A stretch of 64,000 bases of DNA from Stomorhina lunata (Eukaryota > Arthropoda > Insecta > Diptera > Rhiniidae). The DNA lies in assembly GCA_933228675.1 (NCBI GenBank), contig OW121743.1, forward strand, positions 84,344,938 to 84,408,937, in the 5' to 3' direction. The position numbers were made by a program, and so were the translations under genes. Positions within the stretch are counted from its first letter, which is position 1, and the number at the start of each line of letters is the position of its first letter. Positions 49,085 through 60,004 of the stretch are shown here, in pieces. The notes below the pieces were generated by a model, which saw only the letters and a list, made by a program, of their open reading frames with translations, had not been told where the DNA came from and made no database searches.

Positions 49085-50480
49085 TGGAAAAAACAGTTAG
49101 AAGAAGATTTTTTGTTAATATTTCGAGATTTTTTCAATTATGTAAAAATAAATTTAGAAAAGTTTTAACTATGTAAAAATTTCTTTTGGAAATTTTAAGT
49201 TATGTAAATTTTTTTTTTAGATATTTTAAATTAGGTAAAACTTTTTCAGAAAATTTTGCATTATGTTTAAAGTTCTTTAGAAAATTTAATATTATGTGAA
49301 AAATTTTTGTAGAAAAATTTGATATAAAAATTTCTAAATATAATTTTACATTATGTAGTTTTTTTTAGAGAATTTTACGTTATGTGGGAAGTGAAGGTAG
49401 ATGAAAACTGAAAATTTGTTTGTTTTTGTTCAGTCGATGATCTACGCTTTTACTTATGGTTTATGAACATAATTCTGAAAAGAAGTGTTTGTAAATTTAG
49501 TAATAATGCGAGGTTTTTGATCTGTCTAAATTGGGGATAATCCTCCTGGAGAGATGGCTTAACCAACCATCGAAACGGGGCGAGGAATTTGGTTTCTCCG
49601 CAAACATTTTTTGGCTTTTTATCAATAAATTGGTCTGTTACATTAATAAACAAATGTAACAGATTTGGGATCAAATGCGAATACTCTTCTTTTTGAATAA
49701 TATTTACATTCCCACTATTTTGTTATTTTTTAAAAAAAGGGTCTTTAGAAAATTTTACTTGTGTAAAAAATGTATGTAAAAATTTCAATAGAAAATTTTA
49801 CTTGTGCAAAAAATGTATGTAAAACTTTCAATAGAAAATTTTACGTTATATAATTTTTTTTAGAAATATAACATTATATGAAAATTTTTTATTTGCGTAT
49901 AAAAAATTTTAAAAAAAGTTGTGTAAACATTTTTTGAAAATTACATTATGTAAAAATTTCTTTAGACAATTTTACATTATGTAAAAAAATCTTTCGAAAA
50001 TTTATGTTATTTAAAAATTTCTTTAGAAAATTTCGCATTATGTGAAAATTTTTTAGAATAAATTAAACTTTATATACAAAATTTTTAGATAATTTTACAT
50101 TTTATAAAAAAAATAATTAAGAAATTTTTACGATATTAAAAAATTTATTTTTAAAATCTTACGTTATGTAAAAAATTATTTTAAAAAATTTAACATAAAG
50201 TTACTTTACATATTTTTACATCTTTTTAAAGGACCTTTTGACATCATGTAAACTGTATTTGTAGAATATAAAAGTAAATAAAATTATCTTTAAAATTTTC
50301 TATAAAATTAAAGGATTCTGAGTTTTTTGCAATAACAACTAATTTTTAGAAAAAAAATCAAATTTTTGGTCATTATTGAAAATTTCTCCATAGAAAAAAA
50401 TGTATGTTGAAAATTTTTCTGTAGAAAAAATTTTATAAAGCACAATTTTTTATTAAAAATATTTGTTTCATTAACAAACT
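49085..50480. repeat. Degenerate AT minisatellite array H, interrupted by a hammerhead-bearing element
   Basis: Imperfect repeats containing TTTAGAAAATTTTACATTAT and GTAAAAATTT, with highly variable spacing. The array resumes after 49690, so the element at 49395-49690 was inserted into it. Confidence 0.75.
49395..49690 (+). mobile_element. Hammerhead-bearing dispersed element, copy 1 (core mutated)
   Basis: A roughly 300-bp non-coding element starting near GATGAAAACTGAAAAT and ending near GATCAAATGCGAATACTC. Its centre (about 49532-49595) aligns with a type I hammerhead fold: stem II GATGG/CCATC is intact and GAAA is present. The catalytic box, however, is CTGGAGA instead of CTGANGA, and the cleavage triplet is GGC rather than GTC. 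Self-cleavage is not expected from this copy. Confidence 0.65.
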
Positions 50481-50614
50481 TTGACTCTGTAAATTCGAAT
50501 ATATCGAAATTTTTGAAAACTTATATCGTTTTTTATCCACTGATTTGTCATATACATACACATGTTAAAAAAAATATAGCTTTTTTGTCTTAGTAGCCAA
50601 AAAAGCAACAACAA

Positions 50615-50910
50615 AGAAAAGATAAAACTGAAAAATGTTTGTGTGTTTCTCTTCAGATGATAATCTTCGCTTTATGTTGATAATTGTTGGACACAATAAT
50701 TCTTATTTATTCTGTCCCGCATAAAACATATAATGTGTGGTTTTCGCTCTGTCTAGAATTCCTGAAGAGATGAACCAACCAACCATCGAAGCGCGTCAAG
50801 GAAAGGTTTCGCCACCAACATTTTTTGGTTTTTTCAAAAAACTATTTATTACATTAATAAATAATTGTAATAAATTGGATTCTTAGTGCAATACACTACA
50901 GTGGAACTTA
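50615..50910 (+). mobile_element. Hammerhead-bearing dispersed element, copy 2 (degenerate)
   Basis: Shares the 5' half CAGATGATAATCTTCGCTTT and the 3' end TTAGTGCAATACACTACAGT with copy 6 at 60005-60240, so both belong to one subfamily. The central motif reads CTGAAGA, then a long loop and CCATC, then GAAG instead of GAAA, then GTC. Stem I is poor. Probably inactive. Confidence 0.6.
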
Positions 50911-51054
50911 AAAAAAACTGTTAAAACTGTTAAAAAAAAAAATTTGGTAGTTAAAATCTGCATATCGGCACTTTACTATTTTTCAGATCAAAAGTCGCCA
51001 AAATGCAGATAAATCGGCAAATCTGTTAGTCCTGATCATCGGTAACAAAATGAG

Positions 51055-51345
51055 ATTAAAACATATTGTTACCTCTTTATAGAAAAGGAGAATATCAAAA
51101 AATATACAAAATTATCGTGATAGTATACATTTATTCAAAAGAAAAATTATACGCACTTAATCCCAGTGTATTACATTTACTTATTTATATAATAGACAAT
51201 TTAATGATAAAAGCCAAGAAATGTTTCTCTACGCATTTCGGTAGTTGGTTAGGTCTTCATTACGAATTATGTTGGATAATCAAAGGTAAAAGCTCAGATT
51301 ATCGACTGAACAAAAGTAAACACAATCATCTCTTTTAGGCATCTA
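51055..51345 (-). mobile_element. Hammerhead-bearing dispersed element, copy 3 (minus strand, degenerate)
   Basis: On the minus strand it reads TTGTTCAGTCGATAATCTGA, later CCTAACCAACTACCGAAA and the end GGGATTAAGTGCG. The CTGANGA box is lost. The 90-codon plus-strand frame over this element is therefore not a gene. Confidence 0.55.
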
Positions 51346-51394
51346 CACATAGTAACCGATGGCTGCAACAAGAATGTGGGAAGTAGAGAATAAT

Positions 51395-51690
51395 CAAACT
51401 GAAAATTATCTGTGTTTACTTTTGTTCAGTCGATATTCTGAGCTTTTATTTTTGATTTACAAACATAATTCGCAATGATTGTGTTTGTAAAATAGTTAAT
51501 AATGCGAGGTTCTGTCTAAAAGTAGAAATACTCCTCCTGAAGAGATGGCCTAACCAACCATCGAAACACGTCGAAAAATTGGTTGTCCCCACGAACATTT
51601 CTTGGCTTTTATGAAAAAATTGTCTATTACATTAATAAATAAATGTAATAGACTGGGATTAAATTCGCATATTTTTTCTTTTGAATAAAA
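51395..51690 (+). mobile_element. Hammerhead-bearing dispersed element, copy 4
   Basis: Core at about 51529-51585 has CTGAAGA (fits CTGANGA), a perfect stem II GATGG/CCATC with a 9-base loop, GAAA and the cleavage triplet GTC. Stem I (CTCC.. with GAAAA..) pairs only weakly. Flanks match copies 1 and 5. Confidence 0.62.
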
Positions 51691-52369
51691 GAAGAATATA
51701 AATAATATCAAGCTTCTAATTGGGTTGTGCTTCTTATATTAAATCGGTATTCGCCAAAACTCCGCTCACTTTCTTTCAAACTTATTAATGTGCCTTAATT
51801 AATAGTCCTCAAAATTATATTCGATAAGTGAATGATTTTTTATTTTATGGATTTTTCTTTTAAATTTTCCCTTTTTTTAATATATTACCATTTTCAAAAA
51901 TTTCAACTTTTTTGTAAATTTTCCCCATAATTTAGTAACAACACAACATTAGCAACCCATGTTTATAAATAATTTTCATAACTCGTATCTAAATCTTAAT
52001 TGAAAAAAAAATTAAAAGTTAAATTTACAATTCACTGATTTTGTAATATATAATCTCTCTGCCATGTAAAAAGTTGATTTTTTTTGCATATTATTTTGTT
52101 CGTAAAGCTAAAAATTAATTAAAAATCATTTGCTGCTCATAAATATGTTTATGTTTTTGTATACTAATGTGTTATAATAAATATTTATTTTTTGGTAAAA
52201 TAAGTATGTAACCAATATTATAATTAAAGCACTGAGAGAAATTTTTTGGTGGAGATAACAAACTTATATCAAATAAGCAGTGAAAATGGAATTTAATTTT
52301 TTTATAAATTGAAAAGTTTATATTGAGTAGTTATAAATAATTTTTCTAAACTTAAGGCATACTCTACTC
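51691..52369. other. Unique intronic DNA, no gene seen
   Basis: AT-rich spacer without repeats or coding signal. Confidence 0.4.
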
Positions 52370-52500
52370 TTATGAATCTAAAGGGTAGTGCAAATTTACT
52401 GCAAGTTCACGGTCATGGGTTCGACTTCCGCAAGAGACTTTGGTATCTTGTACTAAGTCTACTCTATTGTATCCGTGACCGCATTTAAACAAGTAGAATG
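52370..52500 (+). mobile_element. tRNA-derived SINE-like sequence
   Basis: An A-box-like TAGTGCAAATT (52386-52396) matches the pol III A-box consensus at all but the last position. It lies about 32 bases upstream of a B box, GGTTCGACTTCC (52418-52429). This spacing and the stretch GTCATGGGTTCGACTTCC are typical of an internal tRNA-type promoter. The sequence does not fold as an intact tRNA, so a SINE or tRNA pseudogene is more likely than a functional tRNA. The right boundary is uncertain. Confidence 0.5.
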
Positions 52501-53333
52501 TATATACAAAATAACTGAATTGATATAGAACATATTTTGAAAAACCGAAGGCTTTAGCTATTACTTTGGAAGATTCAAAGAAATACTTATATATGTCATA
52601 TAAGGTAATTTTGTAGAGTAATGTGTGTCTTAAAGTAATGCATTGAAAAATTTCTTTATTAAACAACTTTTTGAGTGTTTATAAAATTCTGTGTAAATTT
52701 ACCTCTCCTACACTAAACTCCAAAATCACTGTTATTTAAATGTTCCCATGTAAAAAACGCCCTTCTCATACAAATTACAATATTTAACATATTAAATATG
52801 TGCTTACTCACGCATTAAAATTTATTTTACCTTTCACTTAACTTCCTCATCATCAAGGCCTTCTCATGTCACCCCTAACCCCCAACATCCATCTATCCAT
52901 CATATATACTCGTACATATTTATTTCCACTCTACCACAAAAGCCATCTACAATATTACAAATTAATATTTTAAGCTGTTTTTAGGGAAATTATGGTTTCA
53001 AAATTATACTAATGACAGGCATTCAAAAATTAAGAGCGAAAGACAAAAAGACAGACAGACAAATTTTATATATTTCACAAAACCAACCAAAAACTGTTGA
53101 ATTTTCAGTTTGCTAATATTTTATGAATTTATCTAGAAAAAAAAAAAGAAAATTTCTTTTATATTCACATTTATTTCACATGAAAATATTATAATAATAC
53201 TTTGTATTTAAATTAACCACAAATGAGTGGTTGATTTGGTGTATTAAATTTTATGGAGGTACTTTAAAATACACACAAACAATATGAGATCTTATCATAT
53301 CAATATAATTACTATTACACTAGGCGAATTCAC
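52501..53333. other. Unique intronic DNA, no gene seen
   Basis: AT-rich; a short GACA run near 53048-53062. No gene recognised. Confidence 0.4.
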
Positions 53334-53660
53334 AGGTAAGAGTTTTATATTTGGCTGTGCCGAATCTTATATACCCACCATCATATTATGTTAAATTTAG
53401 AAACATATCTCACATATCTACGAGTATGCAGCTAATTCAAAATTAGGACCAAATTCTTAAAAATTTGTTACTCTAGTTGGTATTTTTGATAAAATCTTTG
53501 GGCTAAATTCGGTTGCAGTTGCTTTTTAGTTTAACAGTTAAAATTATTTAAGTGATTTTCCTGGTATATACTTTGCACAAAATTTGGTCTCATAAACGGG
53601 TATAGTTTTACATTAGTAAGCTGTAGAATACTTTTCGTTGTGCTAAATAGTTAGGTCAAA
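53334..53660 (-). mobile_element. 3' end of a Helentron-like element on the minus strand
   Basis: On the minus strand the sequence ends GGGTATATAAGATTCGGCAC, AGCC, then AACTCTTACCT. This is the same terminal hairpin and tail as copies 1 and 2 (ATTCGGC...GCCGAAT...CTCTTACTTG). The interior (about 53480-53530) matches 61530-61600 on the plus strand (CTGCAACCGAA(C/T)TTAG), so it belongs to the more diverged family seen there. The 5' part is missing or unrecognisable. Confidence 0.6.
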
Positions 53661-53879
53661 CACGTTGCACAGTGGTTTGAAACCAAAAAAAAGTGGTAAT
53701 AACTCTGTATATTCTAAACTATAAGTCTGATTGCATCATTTCTAAATTTTGGATTTATGGTTACCCTGTGTTTACACAGGGTCGGCACAGTTTCCGTTTT
53801 TTATACTTTTAACTAACATAGGTATTTTTTGTCCATGTGTAGCTCTAACGTTTTAAAAAGAAAAAGCTTTCTACTTTTA

Positions 53880-55250
53880 TTTAAATTTTTATCAAAAATT
53901 TTTATAAAGAAAATTTTTTATCAAAAATTTTTCTATATTTTTTTATCAAAAATTTTTCTATAGAAATTTTATTATCAAATTTTTTCTATAGACAATTTTT
54001 TTCATTAAAAATTTTTCTATAGAAAATTTTTTTATCAAAAATTTTTCTATGGAAATTTTTTCTATAGAAAATTTTTTTTATCAAAAATTTATGTGAAGAA
54101 AATTTTTTTATCAAAAATTTTTCTATGGAAAATATTTTAAAAAAAATTTTATAAAAAACTTTTTATCAAAAATGTTTCTATAGAAATTTCCTTATTAAAT
54201 TTTTTCCATAGAAAATTTTTCAATAGAAAATTTTTTCATCACAAATTTTTCAATCAAAAATTTTTTTATGAAAAATGTTTCTATAGAAAATTTTCTTACA
54301 AAAATGTTTCTATAGAAAATTTTTTTATCAAAAATTTTTGTGTAGAAAATTTTTTTATCAAAAATTTTTCTATGGAAAATTTTTTTATCAAAAATTTGAA
54401 AATTTTTTACAAAAAAATTGTTTATCAAAAATTTTTCAATAGAAAATTTTTTTATCAAAAATTTTTTTATGAAAAATTTTTCTATAGAAATTTTTTTATG
54501 AAAAATTTTTCTATAGAAATTTTTTTTTTATCAAAAATTTATGTATAAAAAATTTTTTATCAAAAATTTTTCTACGGAAAATATTTAAAAAAATTCTATA
54601 AAAAATTTTTTATCAAAAATTTTTCTATAGAAATTTTCTTATTAAATTTTTTCTATAAAAAATTTTTTTATTAAAAATTTTTCAGCAGAAAATTTTTTCA
54701 TCACAAATTTTTCAATCAAAAAGTTTTTTATGACAAAGTTTTCTAATTTTTTTTATCAAAAATTTTTTTATAGAAATTTTTTTATCAAAAATTTTTCTGT
54801 AGTAAATATTAAAAAAAAATCCTATAGAACATTTTTTATCAAGAATTTTTCTATAGAAAATTTTTTATCACAAAATTTTCTATAGAAAATTTTTTATCAC
54901 AAAATTTTCTATAACAAATTTTTTATCAAAAAGTTTTCTACCAATAATTTTTTTATCAAAGATTTTTCTACCAAAAATTTTTTATCAAAAATTTTTTTAT
55001 CAAAAATTTTTCTACCAAAAATTTTTTTATCAAAAATTTTTCTGCAAATGATCTGAAAATTTTTTGATATAAAAATATTTTTTTCGAAAAATTTTCTAGA
55101 AATATAATTTTTTATAATAATAAAAATTTTTCTAAAGAAAATTTGTTATCAAAAATTTTTCTATATTTTTTTATCAAATTTTTCTATAGAAAATTTTTAT
55201 ATCAAAAATTTTTCTATAGAAAATTTTCTTACAAAAATTTTTCTATAGAA
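53880..55250 (+). repeat. ~30-bp minisatellite array I (left part)
   Basis: Units of about 30 bp: TTTTTCTATAGAAAATTTTT followed by TTATCAAAAA, with frequent deletions. A block around 54100-54250 recurs around 54540-54700. Confidence 0.9.
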
Positions 55251-55560
55251 GTGCAGGAAGATGAAAACTGAAAATTGTTTGTGTATTGTTCATGATCGAT
55301 GATCTACGCTTTTACTTATGGTTATGAACATAATTCTTATAGGTTTTGTTTTTAAAATAAGTAATAATGCGAGGTTTTCGATCTGTCTAAATTGGGGATA
55401 ATCCTCCTGACGAGATAGCCTAACCAACCATCGAAACGCGTCGAAGAATTTTGGTTTCTCCGCAAACATTTATTGGCTTTTTATCAATAAATTGGTCCGT
55501 TACATTAATAAATAAATGTAACAGATTTGGGATCAAATGCGAATACTCTTTTCTTTGGAA
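55251..55560 (+). mobile_element. Hammerhead-bearing dispersed element, copy 5 (best sense-strand copy)
   Basis: A roughly 300-bp insertion in array I with sharp edges. Core at about 55395-55461: stem I TCCTC with GAAGA (one mismatch), CTGACGA, stem II GATAG/CCATC (one mismatch), GAAA, C-GC-G, cleavage triplet GTC. It ends GATCAAATGCGAATACTC like copy 1. It is transcribed in the same direction as the chitin deacetylase gene, so the motif would be present in the pre-mRNA. Confidence 0.68.
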
Positions 55561-56720
55561 AATTAAAAAAAAATTTCAAAAATTTTTTGTATAGAAGATT
55601 TTTTTATCAAAAATATTTCTATGGAAAATATAAAAAAAAAAAAACTTCTATAGAAAATTTTTATCAAGAATTTTTGTGATAAAAAATTTTCTATAGAAAA
55701 TTTTTTTATCAAAAATTTTTCTACCAAAAATTTTTTTATTAAAAATTTTACTGCAAATGATTTTTTTGATATGAAAATATTTTTTTCGAAAAATTTTCTA
55801 TAAATATAATTTTTATAATAATGAAAATTTTTCTATAGAAAATTTTTTATCAAAAATTGTTCATTATCTTTTATATCAAAATTTTTAAATAAACAATTTT
55901 TCTATAGAAAATTCTCATATCAAAAATTTTTCTATAGAAATTTTTTAATTTATTTATTTATTTTATCAAAAATTTTTTCTATGGAAAATTCTTTAAAAAA
56001 AAAAATTTTATCAAACATTTTTCTATAGAAAATTTTTTCATCAAAGATTTTTCTACCAAAAATTTTTTATAACAAATTTTTTTATCAAAAATTTTTCTAT
56101 AGAAAATTTTTTATCAAAAATTTTTCTTTTTTTTTATCAAAAGTTTTTCTATAAAAAATTTTTTTATCAAAAATGTTTCTACAGAAAATTTTCTTACAAA
56201 AATGTTTCTACAGAAAATTTTCTTACAAAAATTTTTCTATAAAATTTTTTTTCCAAAAATTTTTTCATCAAAAATTTTTTTGTAGAAAATTTTTTCATCA
56301 AAAATATTTCTATAGAAAATTTTTTCAACAAAAAATTTTCTATAGAAAATTTGTTTATCAAAAATTTTTCTATACAAAATTTGTTTATCAAAATTTTTTC
56401 TATAGAAAATTTGTTTATCAAAAATTTTTTCATCAAAAATTTTTCTATAGAAAATTTGTTTATCAAACATTTTTCTATAGAAAATTTTTTTATCAAAAAT
56501 TTTTCCACAGAAAATTTTTTATCAAAAATTTGTCTACAGAAAATTTCTTATCAAAAATGATTCTATACTAAATTTTTTTTATCAAAAATTTTTCTATAAA
56601 AGATTTGAAAATTTTTTGATATAAAAATATTTTTATCAAAATCTTTTATATAAATATAATTTTTAACGAACAATTTTCCAAATAAAAATATTTTTATTAA
56701 AAAATTTTCTATAAAAAAAT
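55561..56720 (+). repeat. ~30-bp minisatellite array I (right part)
   Basis: Continuation of the TTTTTCTATAGAAAATTTTT plus TTATCAAAAA units after the inserted element. Open frames of 69-132 codons overlap on both strands here and are repeat translations. Confidence 0.9.
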
Positions 56721-57474
56721 TTTTGGATCGAAAAAAATATCTAAAAAATATAAAAATCTTAAATTCTTTAATAGTAGAATTTATTTGTGTTTTGAAAAAT
56801 ATTCCCAATACTTACAAAAATATTCCCAATGTTTACACAAATAAAAGTGTCGTGGCAACAATGTTCGTGATTATATTTCGTTGTTCTCTCGAATCATGTA
56901 TTTTGTTGCTATAAATTGGATTTTGATTTGTTTCTTGCCTATTTTGTATTTGTCTTTTCTTTCACAAAGCGGCACCAATCAGCTCTGTTAACATCCAAAT
57001 TCCAAATGAATGATCGTGGTATTTACGAAAATTAAAAAAACTCTTCGGCTTCTGGTGGTATGGACTGCATACTTCTGCTTTTATGTCATTAGATTATCCT
57101 AAGAGTATCCAAAGTATCCATCCAAATTCCAAATATATGATTTTAATACTCATTTTCACGAGTTTTATTAATGATCGTGGTATTTATAAAAATTAAAAAA
57201 ATTCATCGACTGTTGGTGGTATGGGTTATGTGTTTTAAGTTATTTCATTTCAAAAATAAAAAAATCATTTTTCTCTTCGACTTTTTTTAGGTTTTGATCC
57301 ATTGTACATTCGATATTAAAACCATAATTTTTTAAAAAATTCTCAGGAAACAAAATAGTGTAATCCGTTTAAAATATCTGAAATCGTTTAATGTTGAGAA
57401 ATTTCCAAAGTCAAATATTTTTCGCTGATCGAAAAAGTGAATTTTTTTGGACAAAAAAATGGTATAAATTTTGT
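56721..57474. other. Unique intronic DNA, no gene seen
   Basis: Contains two similar stretches around 57010-57050 and 57170-57210 (GATCGTGGTATTTA..AAAATTAAAAAA), a small direct duplication. No gene. Confidence 0.4.
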
Positions 57475-57560
57475 ACTTTTAACGAAGAACAGACAAACAG
57501 ACAGATGGACAGACAGACAGACTCCTTTTGGTTTTTGAGCCAATATTAATTCTTTTTGAT
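57475..57560. other. Short GACA tract in a possible transposon relic
   Basis: A short GACAGACAGAC-type run (about 57487-57523) followed by non-repetitive sequence. Resembles the microsatellite zone of the local Helentron-like elements, but too short to assign. Confidence 0.3.
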
Positions 57561-60004
57561 GGTGGATATAAAAAGCATTATTGAAAATATATGGCTGACA
57601 TTGTTATAACGATATTCTGTGTAGATCAATATAATAAAAAGTGGATCTCAAACCTATATTTCTATACGTTACAAGCATCACATTTTGGATAAATTTTTAA
57701 CATGTCCCCTGGTAACCACTCATTAAAATTACACCGAAGTAGTTTCCTATATAAAAATCTTAATATGTCGAGCTTTTCTTACATAAAAGTTTTTAGTTTT
57801 AATTAGAAGCTTTAATTCATTTTAGCTCCTAAATTGTGTTTTAAAGTGTTTATAAAATCATATAATAGCTTAAACAAGAATTCAGTTAATTTTGTAAAGA
57901 TTTGATTGAAAGCTTTCATTTTGCTTTTAAAAGCCTTTGAATGATGTTTAAAAGCTTTTTAAGCTATAAATAGTGCTTTTATTAACTAATATTTTATAGC
58001 ATTGATATTAGTTTAATTAATTATGTATATACAAGTTTTGATAAAAAGCTTTCAATTCATTTTATATTTGAAAGCTTTTAAATTATATATTCAAACATAA
58101 TTTTCTTATTAAGGACATTATTTACTAATATTATATTTATTATAAATCTCCTTTTTTCTCTTCGTTTTAATTGATAAAAACTGTTTTGATTTTTTCTAAT
58201 AATCCCTTTAAATTACACTTATCAATCACTTTTAATGCAAATCTCTTCATTATTATTAATTTAAAATCCTGTTTCTTTATGTTTGCTTTTTTTCTCTGCA
58301 GATTATACAGAATTATTGAAATGCTTTTGACATGTGACTTAAAATTGAAGCTTTTTGTATTTAGTTTTGTAACATGACATTTGAAATTAATTTTATTAAT
58401 CAATCGAACATGTCATATTTTGTAATTGTTAATGTTAAATTTGTGTAAATTGTTATTTTGTGTTGATTTTGATAATAGTTTTCGATACAAATTCATAACA
58501 TAATTATAATTGAAGTTACATACACAATTTACACAACGATTAAATATAACAAAAAACACATATGTATTTAATAGGGTGGTGGTAATTTGATGAAAGGATT
58601 TAGGAAATTGATGTAAGATATTAGAAGTCGATTGCTTAAAATAAGGGAGTTTGGTAAAGTTAATACTAACCCCATAATTCATAAACGAAAGATGAAGCTA
58701 TAACAAACTTTTAATTTAAAATTTTGATAATTTTATAATTCATTTATGAAGTGGGGGGTTGTATTATAAAAAAGCTTAAAGCTTTTAAAAAATCATCAAA
58801 TTTAAAAGCTTTCTATTGAAAAACTTTAAATGGCTTTAATAATATTGTTACGTTTTTCCGTTAAAAACGTGGAAGGAATTCTTTTTGCAAACAACCGAAA
58901 ACAAAATTAAAGCACTTTATGTTGTTTTACAAAGTTGTATTTTTATTACCTTCAGAGTTAATCACTTTAAACACACTTTCACAAAACTGCTTAACAAATA
59001 TTATTAGTCACACTGTTCTCTTACACGCGTCTCAATTAAAACTGTTCCACGATATCAGTTCGTCACCCTTTGATAATAGAGAAGAGAGTTTTTAGCATTT
59101 TCTGCAAACGTAAACAAAGAGCTGCTGTCATTGATTACACTAACAATACATTCTGACATGATCAAGAACACGCTCAAACATAGATTATCTGAAGTTAACA
59201 GTAACAGAGAGAGAATGTAGATAAAAGAGAAAAATGTTGCTAAACTCTTTACAGCAAAAAAGAGAAACATGTTGCTTATAGACATAAACAGAATAACAAC
59301 AACATCAACAGAAAAAAAACTAGAAAACTAGGGGAAGTAGTGAACTTTGCACAATGTGTCGGATAACTTAAAAATTCGTGACAATATAATTGAAAAGCTT
59401 TATAAACATTTGATGCCTTTTAGTCCCATTAAATCTTTATTCATTTCAAAAGCTTTCTGTAAATCAACACAAAGCTTTTTTAGGGATTGTAAAAGCTTTA
59501 TTTGCCTTAAGTGCTTTACTACTGAAAATATGAGTTTTCAGTTTTGCTTCTTCTAGACTGAGTGTTTCTTATCATTCCTCGATATTAGCTGCCCCCTTAA
59601 TGTAAAACATTTTCCTACTAATGAATTATCTTTAATTTAAGTGCATTTATTTACACAAGTAAAATTCAATGAAGCGGAATTTTATAATATGTAAAAACTA
59701 AATGGATTTACTTAATACAAACTTAAAATTTTACATATTTAAGCAGATACTTAACTAAATACCTGAGTTTGAAATGTAAATGACTTTCTTAAAAAATAGA
59801 CAGAAAGAAACTTTTAGAACTGTATTTTATATATTTAGGTAGTTTTTGGAACCTTTTTGAGCTAAAGTGTACGTAAGGGTTAATTTATATAAAAATGTTA
59901 CTAAAGGATCATTGGAACGATTTGTTGAATTTTCATTGAATTATAACATGTAATTTCTAGTAACTTAAAAACGAAAATAAATTAAAAATTTTACTTAAAA
60001 AGTT
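57561..60004. other. AAAGCTTT-rich intronic DNA, no gene seen
   Basis: The palindrome AAAGCTTT and variants recur many times (57810-58090, 58770-58830, 59390-59510). The stretch 58850-59330 is less AT-rich and could be an old transposon or LTR remnant, but termini are not identifiable. Open frames here are short and domain-free. Confidence 0.4.

Noticed and set aside
51066..51338. 90-codon plus-strand open frame
   Set aside because: Covers an antisense copy of the hammerhead-bearing repeat element.
52370..52666. 98-codon minus-strand open frame containing SCGSRTHDRELAV
   Set aside because: That peptide is the antisense reading of a tRNA-like B-box region, a typical SINE artefact.
56173..56571. 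132-codon Phe/Lys/Tyr-rich open frame with an overlapping frame on the opposite strand
   Set aside because: Repeat translation of array I; both strands open because the unit lacks stop codons in some frames.
58850..59330. Possible LTR or other transposon remnant in a less AT-rich stretch
   Set aside because: No paired termini, target-site duplication or internal coding remnant could be seen, so it is not called.
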